Shown here one piece after another: positions 61,156 to 64,000 of a DNA stretch of 64,000 nt (its first letter is position 1; every line of letters begins with the position of its first letter). The stretch lies in contig CAXBDQ010000004.1 of assembly GCA_963974675.1 (NCBI GenBank), positions 56,705-120,704 on the forward strand. The letters are read 5' to 3'. Below the pieces are notes generated by a model. The model worked only from the letters and a program-made list of their open reading frames with translations. It ran no database searches and was not told where the DNA came from. The position numbers and the translations under genes are program-made. This DNA comes from Porticoccus sp963974675 (GTDB lineage: Bacteria; Pseudomonadota; Gammaproteobacteria; Pseudomonadales; Porticoccaceae).

Positions 61156-63879
61156 TTAATGAGCCTCATCCCAATTATCCCCCACACCCACATCCACCAC
61201 CAAGGGTACATTTAGCTCTGCAGCTCCGGCCATTCGACTTCTCAACCCCGCCACCACAATGGTCAACTCAGACTCTGGAACCTCCAACACCAACTCATCG
61301 TGTACCTGCATAATCATTTTTGACTGCAAACCAGAGGTGTTTAGCCATCGATCCACATCAATCATTGCCAACTTTATAATATCGGCAGCAGTGCCCTGCA
61401 TCGGTGCATTGATCGCCGTACGCTCCGCAGCCTGCCTGCGCATACCATTACTCGACTTAATCTCTGGTAAGTACAAACGCCGCCCATACAATGTTTCCAC
61501 AAACCCCATATCTGCGGCACCACTCCGAATATTATCCATATACGCCTGAACCCCAGGATAGCGTGCAAAGTACAGATCTATATACTCCTGGGCCTGATGA
61601 CGACCAATATGTAGTTGCCGCCCCAAACCAAACGCCGACATGCCATAAATTAAACCAAAATTAATTGCTTTAGCACTGCGCCGCTGTTCTGTTGAAACCT
61701 CGCCCAAGGTCACGCCAAATACTTCAGCCGCAGTTGCTTGATGGACATCAAGACCTTGTGCAAAAGCCTCTGTCAGTCCTTTATCCCCAGACAAGTGCGC
61801 CATTATTCTCAGCTCTATCTGCGAATAATCCGCAGCAACCATCTTCCAGCCTTCTGGCGGAATAAAGGCCTGACGGACTCGACGCCCTTCAGCTGTTCGT
61901 ATAGGAATATTTTGTAGATTAGGATCAGAGGAGGACAGCCGACCCGTTGCAGTGACAGCCTGATGATATGAGGTATGGATACGGCCAGTAACAGGATTTA
62001 TCATCGTCGGCAGCTTATCAGTATAAGTAGACTTCAATTTGGATAAACTACGATGCTCAAGCAGTATCTTTGGCAGGGGGTAGTCAAGGGCCAACTCCTG
62101 CAATACCTCCTCTTTCGTAGATGCTGCACCCTTGGCCGTTTTCTTTAAAACCGGAATATTCAGCTTTTCAAACAAAATATGTCCAAGTTGTTTTGGGGAA
62201 GCCAGATTAAACTCTTCACCCGCTAACGCATAAGCCTGCTGCTCAAGCTCATTGAGCCTAATACCCAACTCCAGGCTTTGCTTGTGAAGTAAGCTGGCAC
62301 TTACTAATGCGCCATGTCTTTCAATACTTGATAGCACCGGAATCAGGGGCACTTCAATCTCATTAAATACACGCTCTAACCCTTCACTTTCCATCAATCG
62401 GGGCCAAAGAACTTGATGTAATCTCAGGGTAATATCTGCATCTTCGGCAGCATAAGGAGCAGCATCTTCAACGGCAATTTGATTAAACGTCAATTGGCCT
62501 GCGCCTTTCCCAGCGACATCCTCAAAATGGATAGTTTTTTCACCCAAATACTTTAATGCCAAGCTATCCATGTCATGACGGCTTCCCGTCGAGTTAGCAA
62601 CATAGGATTCCAACATGGTGTCGTATTTAATACCCGATAATCTAATCCCGTGGTTGGCGAGTACACTCATGTCATATTTGAGGTTTTGTCCCAATTTATA
62701 GACAGAAGGGTCTTCCAATAACGGCCTTAACGTTTCAAGTACCTGCTCGCAATTCAATTGTGCCGGAGCACCCAGATAATCATGGCCAAGGGGAACATAG
62801 GCCGCTTGATGGGGTGACACAGCAAAGGAAAGGCCAACAATTCGAGCCTGCATATAATCAAGGCTCGTTGTTTCTGTATCAAAGGAAAAAAATTCAGCTT
62901 GCTTCAGTTTATCCAGCCAGTCGTTCAGCTGGCTCTCCGTATAAATAACCTGATAGTCCTTTTCCACCGGCTCGGACGGCGCTAGCACAGACGTATCATC
63001 ATCCGCGGTTAGCAGCTCTTCTGTCCATGTTTTAAGCTCTAACTTTTTAAACCATTCCAGCAATACATCATTATCAGGTTCACCATTAACTAAACTGTCT
63101 AGGGTTTGATCCAGAGCCACATCTATTTTAATGGTTGCCAGCTTGTAGGAAAGAGAGGCTAGATCTTTATGTTCTGCCATTTTTTCTGGCATTTTTTTCG
63201 CGCCACGAAACTCCAGCTCGCGCACCTTTTCAAGATCTGCATAGATATCTTCGATACCCCCAATACCTTGCAGCATGGCCAATGCTGTTTTTTCTCCCAC
63301 CCCAGGAACACCGGGAATATTGTCCGACTTATCACCAATCAATGCTAAATAATCGATAATCAACTCTGGTGGTACGCCAAACTTGTCGATTACCCCCTGT
63401 CGGTCCAGGGTTGTCTCGGTCATGGTGTTCACCAGGCTCACATGTTGTCCAACCAGCTGAGCCATATCCTTGTCTCCGGTGGATATCACCACATCACGCT
63501 GCTTCGCTGTAGCCTCTACTGCTAATGTACCAATCACATCATCTGCTTCCACGCCATCAACAATAAGCATGGGTAAACCCATCGCTCTGATAATTTGGTG
63601 GATGGGCTCAATTTGCTGGCGTAGCTCATCTGGCATGGGAGGACGGTGTGATTTATATTCACCGTACAGTTCATCCCGAAATGTTTTTCCCTTAGCGTCA
63701 AATACCACCACTACTGGACTGTGAGGAAAATCTTTTAACATCCGCCTCATCATCGCGATGACCCCTTTAACAGCACCGGTAGGAATACCTGTAGAGGTTG
63801 TCAGTGGTGGCAGCGCATGAAATGCTCGATAAAGATAGGAAGACCCATCCACTAATACTAGCGGAGCTTTATTTGTCAT
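61156..63879 (-). CDS. polA: DNA polymerase I
   Basis: 907-residue replication/repair polymerase. The N-terminal 5'-3' exonuclease/flap domain (1-290: LVDGSSYLYRAFHALPPL, ISTGDKDMAQL), a 3'-5' exonuclease with an intact first DEDD motif (FFSFDTETTSLD, about 345) and the polymerase domain with motif A MVAADYSQIELRIMAHLSG, the O-helix RRSAKAINFGLIYGMS and motif C QVHDELVLE. All three activities appear intact. Followed on the same strand by the two sRNA genes. Its own promoter region reaches the right edge of the window and is not resolved. Confidence 0.97.
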   Translation of the reverse strand: MTNKAPLVLVDGSSYLYRAFHALPPLTTSTGIPTGAVKGVIAMMRRMLKDFPHSPVVVVFDAKGKTFRDELYGEYKSHRPPMPDELRQQIEPIHQIIRAMGLPMLIVDGVEADDVIGTLAVEATAKQRDVVISTGDKDMAQLVGQHVSLVNTMTETTLDRQGVIDKFGVPPELIIDYLALIGDKSDNIPGVPGVGEKTALAMLQGIGGIEDIYADLEKVRELEFRGAKKMPEKMAEHKDLASLSYKLATIKIDVALDQTLDSLVNGEPDNDVLLEWFKKLELKTWTEELLTADDDTSVLAPSEPVEKDYQVIYTESQLNDWLDKLKQAEFFSFDTETTSLDYMQARIVGLSFAVSPHQAAYVPLGHDYLGAPAQLNCEQVLETLRPLLEDPSVYKLGQNLKYDMSVLANHGIRLSGIKYDTMLESYVANSTGSRHDMDSLALKYLGEKTIHFEDVAGKGAGQLTFNQIAVEDAAPYAAEDADITLRLHQVLWPRLMESEGLERVFNEIEVPLIPVLSSIERHGALVSASLLHKQSLELGIRLNELEQQAYALAGEEFNLASPKQLGHILFEKLNIPVLKKTAKGAASTKEEVLQELALDYPLPKILLEHRSLSKLKSTYTDKLPTMINPVTGRIHTSYHQAVTATGRLSSSDPNLQNIPIRTAEGRRVRQAFIPPEGWKMVAADYSQIELRIMAHLSGDKGLTEAFAQGLDVHQATAAEVFGVTLGEVSTEQRRSAKAINFGLIYGMSAFGLGRQLHIGRHQAQEYIDLYFARYPGVQAYMDNIRSGAADMGFVETLYGRRLYLPEIKSSNGMRRQAAERTAINAPMQGTAADIIKLAMIDVDRWLNTSGLQSKMIMQVHDELVLEVPESELTIVVAGLRSRMAGAAELNVPLVVDVGVGDNWDEAH

Positions 63880-64000
63880 TGATTGGTCACTCTAATAAAA
63901 AGCTCTAATAGAAAACTCTGATTAATACCGTTGATTTCAAAGCCTGACTAAAAACAAAGAATGATCAGATATTGAGACCTCAAAGCATAACGCAATTTGT

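Noticed and set aside
1..64000. tRNA, rRNA, CRISPR arrays, prophage, integrase or transposase
   Set aside because: None recognised by eye; no spaced direct-repeat array, no cloverleaf, no insertion-sequence ends seen. A tRNA or repeat-finder run would settle this.

Overview
The window reads as chromosomal DNA of a marine-type gammaproteobacterium near the Pseudomonadales/Cellvibrionales. The evidence is synteny with Pseudomonas (coaBC-algC-argB, a Crc-like protein, metX-metW, rsd/algQ near dsbB, and dsbA-cytochrome c4-engB-polA) plus gammaproteobacterial versions of slmA, ftsYEX-rpoH and rho. Base composition looks moderate (not computed). Genes are dense, with no tRNA, rRNA, CRISPR array or intact insertion sequence recognised.

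Layout. 1-6.1 kb: an acetone carboxylase operon (acxA, acxB running off the left edge) divergent from its sigma-54 activator acxR, with a textbook -24/-12 promoter. 6.1-11 kb: a DUF2721 membrane protein and an RND efflux pair. 11.2-12.4 kb: a deletion scar where a LpxH-like phosphoesterase and a UDP-glucose dehydrogenase, both broken, meet tail to tail. 12.8-22.7 kb: gshA, a secreted hypothetical, dsbB, a CidA/CidB pair, rsd, an FKBP lipoprotein, elbB, a universal stress protein, trmB and rpoH. 22.7-31 kb: ftsX-ftsE-ftsY, rsmD, coaD, mutM, an orphan exbD, rpmG-rpmB, radC and coaBC. 31-41.4 kb: membrane-anchored algC, argB, slmA, a Crc-like protein, metX-metW, rdgB, hemW and a small HEPN-like protein. 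41.4-51.3 kb: arsM, a TVP38/disulfide-reductase fusion, ppk1 (Pho box) convergent with ppx, trxA, rho and pdxH. 51.5-55.7 kb: a decayed TonB-dependent receptor, a periplasmic binding protein and a BarA-like hybrid kinase. 55.8-64 kb: serA, serC of the alphaproteobacterial type, dsbA, cytochrome c4, engB and polA.

The most notable structure is in the engB-polA gap (60.63-61.15 kb). Two tandem ~107-nt transcription units on the polA strand share a body with an unpaired UUUUCUCCCC segment. Each ends in a GC hairpin plus U-run and is preceded by the same sigma-E/AlgU-like promoter (GGAACTT, 16 bp, ACTAA). This is the locus of Spot 42 in enterics and of the envelope-stress sRNA ErsA in Pseudomonas, so the window probably encodes a duplicated ErsA/Spot 42-position sRNA. 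A matching sigma-E promoter precedes rpoH, and algC, the known ErsA target in P. aeruginosa, is also in the window.

Functional themes are envelope stress and periplasmic folding (rpoH, twin sRNAs, dsbA/dsbB, FKBP, efflux), phosphate storage (ppk/ppx under PhoB), acetone use and metalloid/thiol redox chemistry. Scattered gene decay (ugd, lpxH-like, TonB receptor, small remnants around gshA) points to recent loss of surface-polysaccharide and receptor functions. All calls come from reading sequence and translations; no database search was run.
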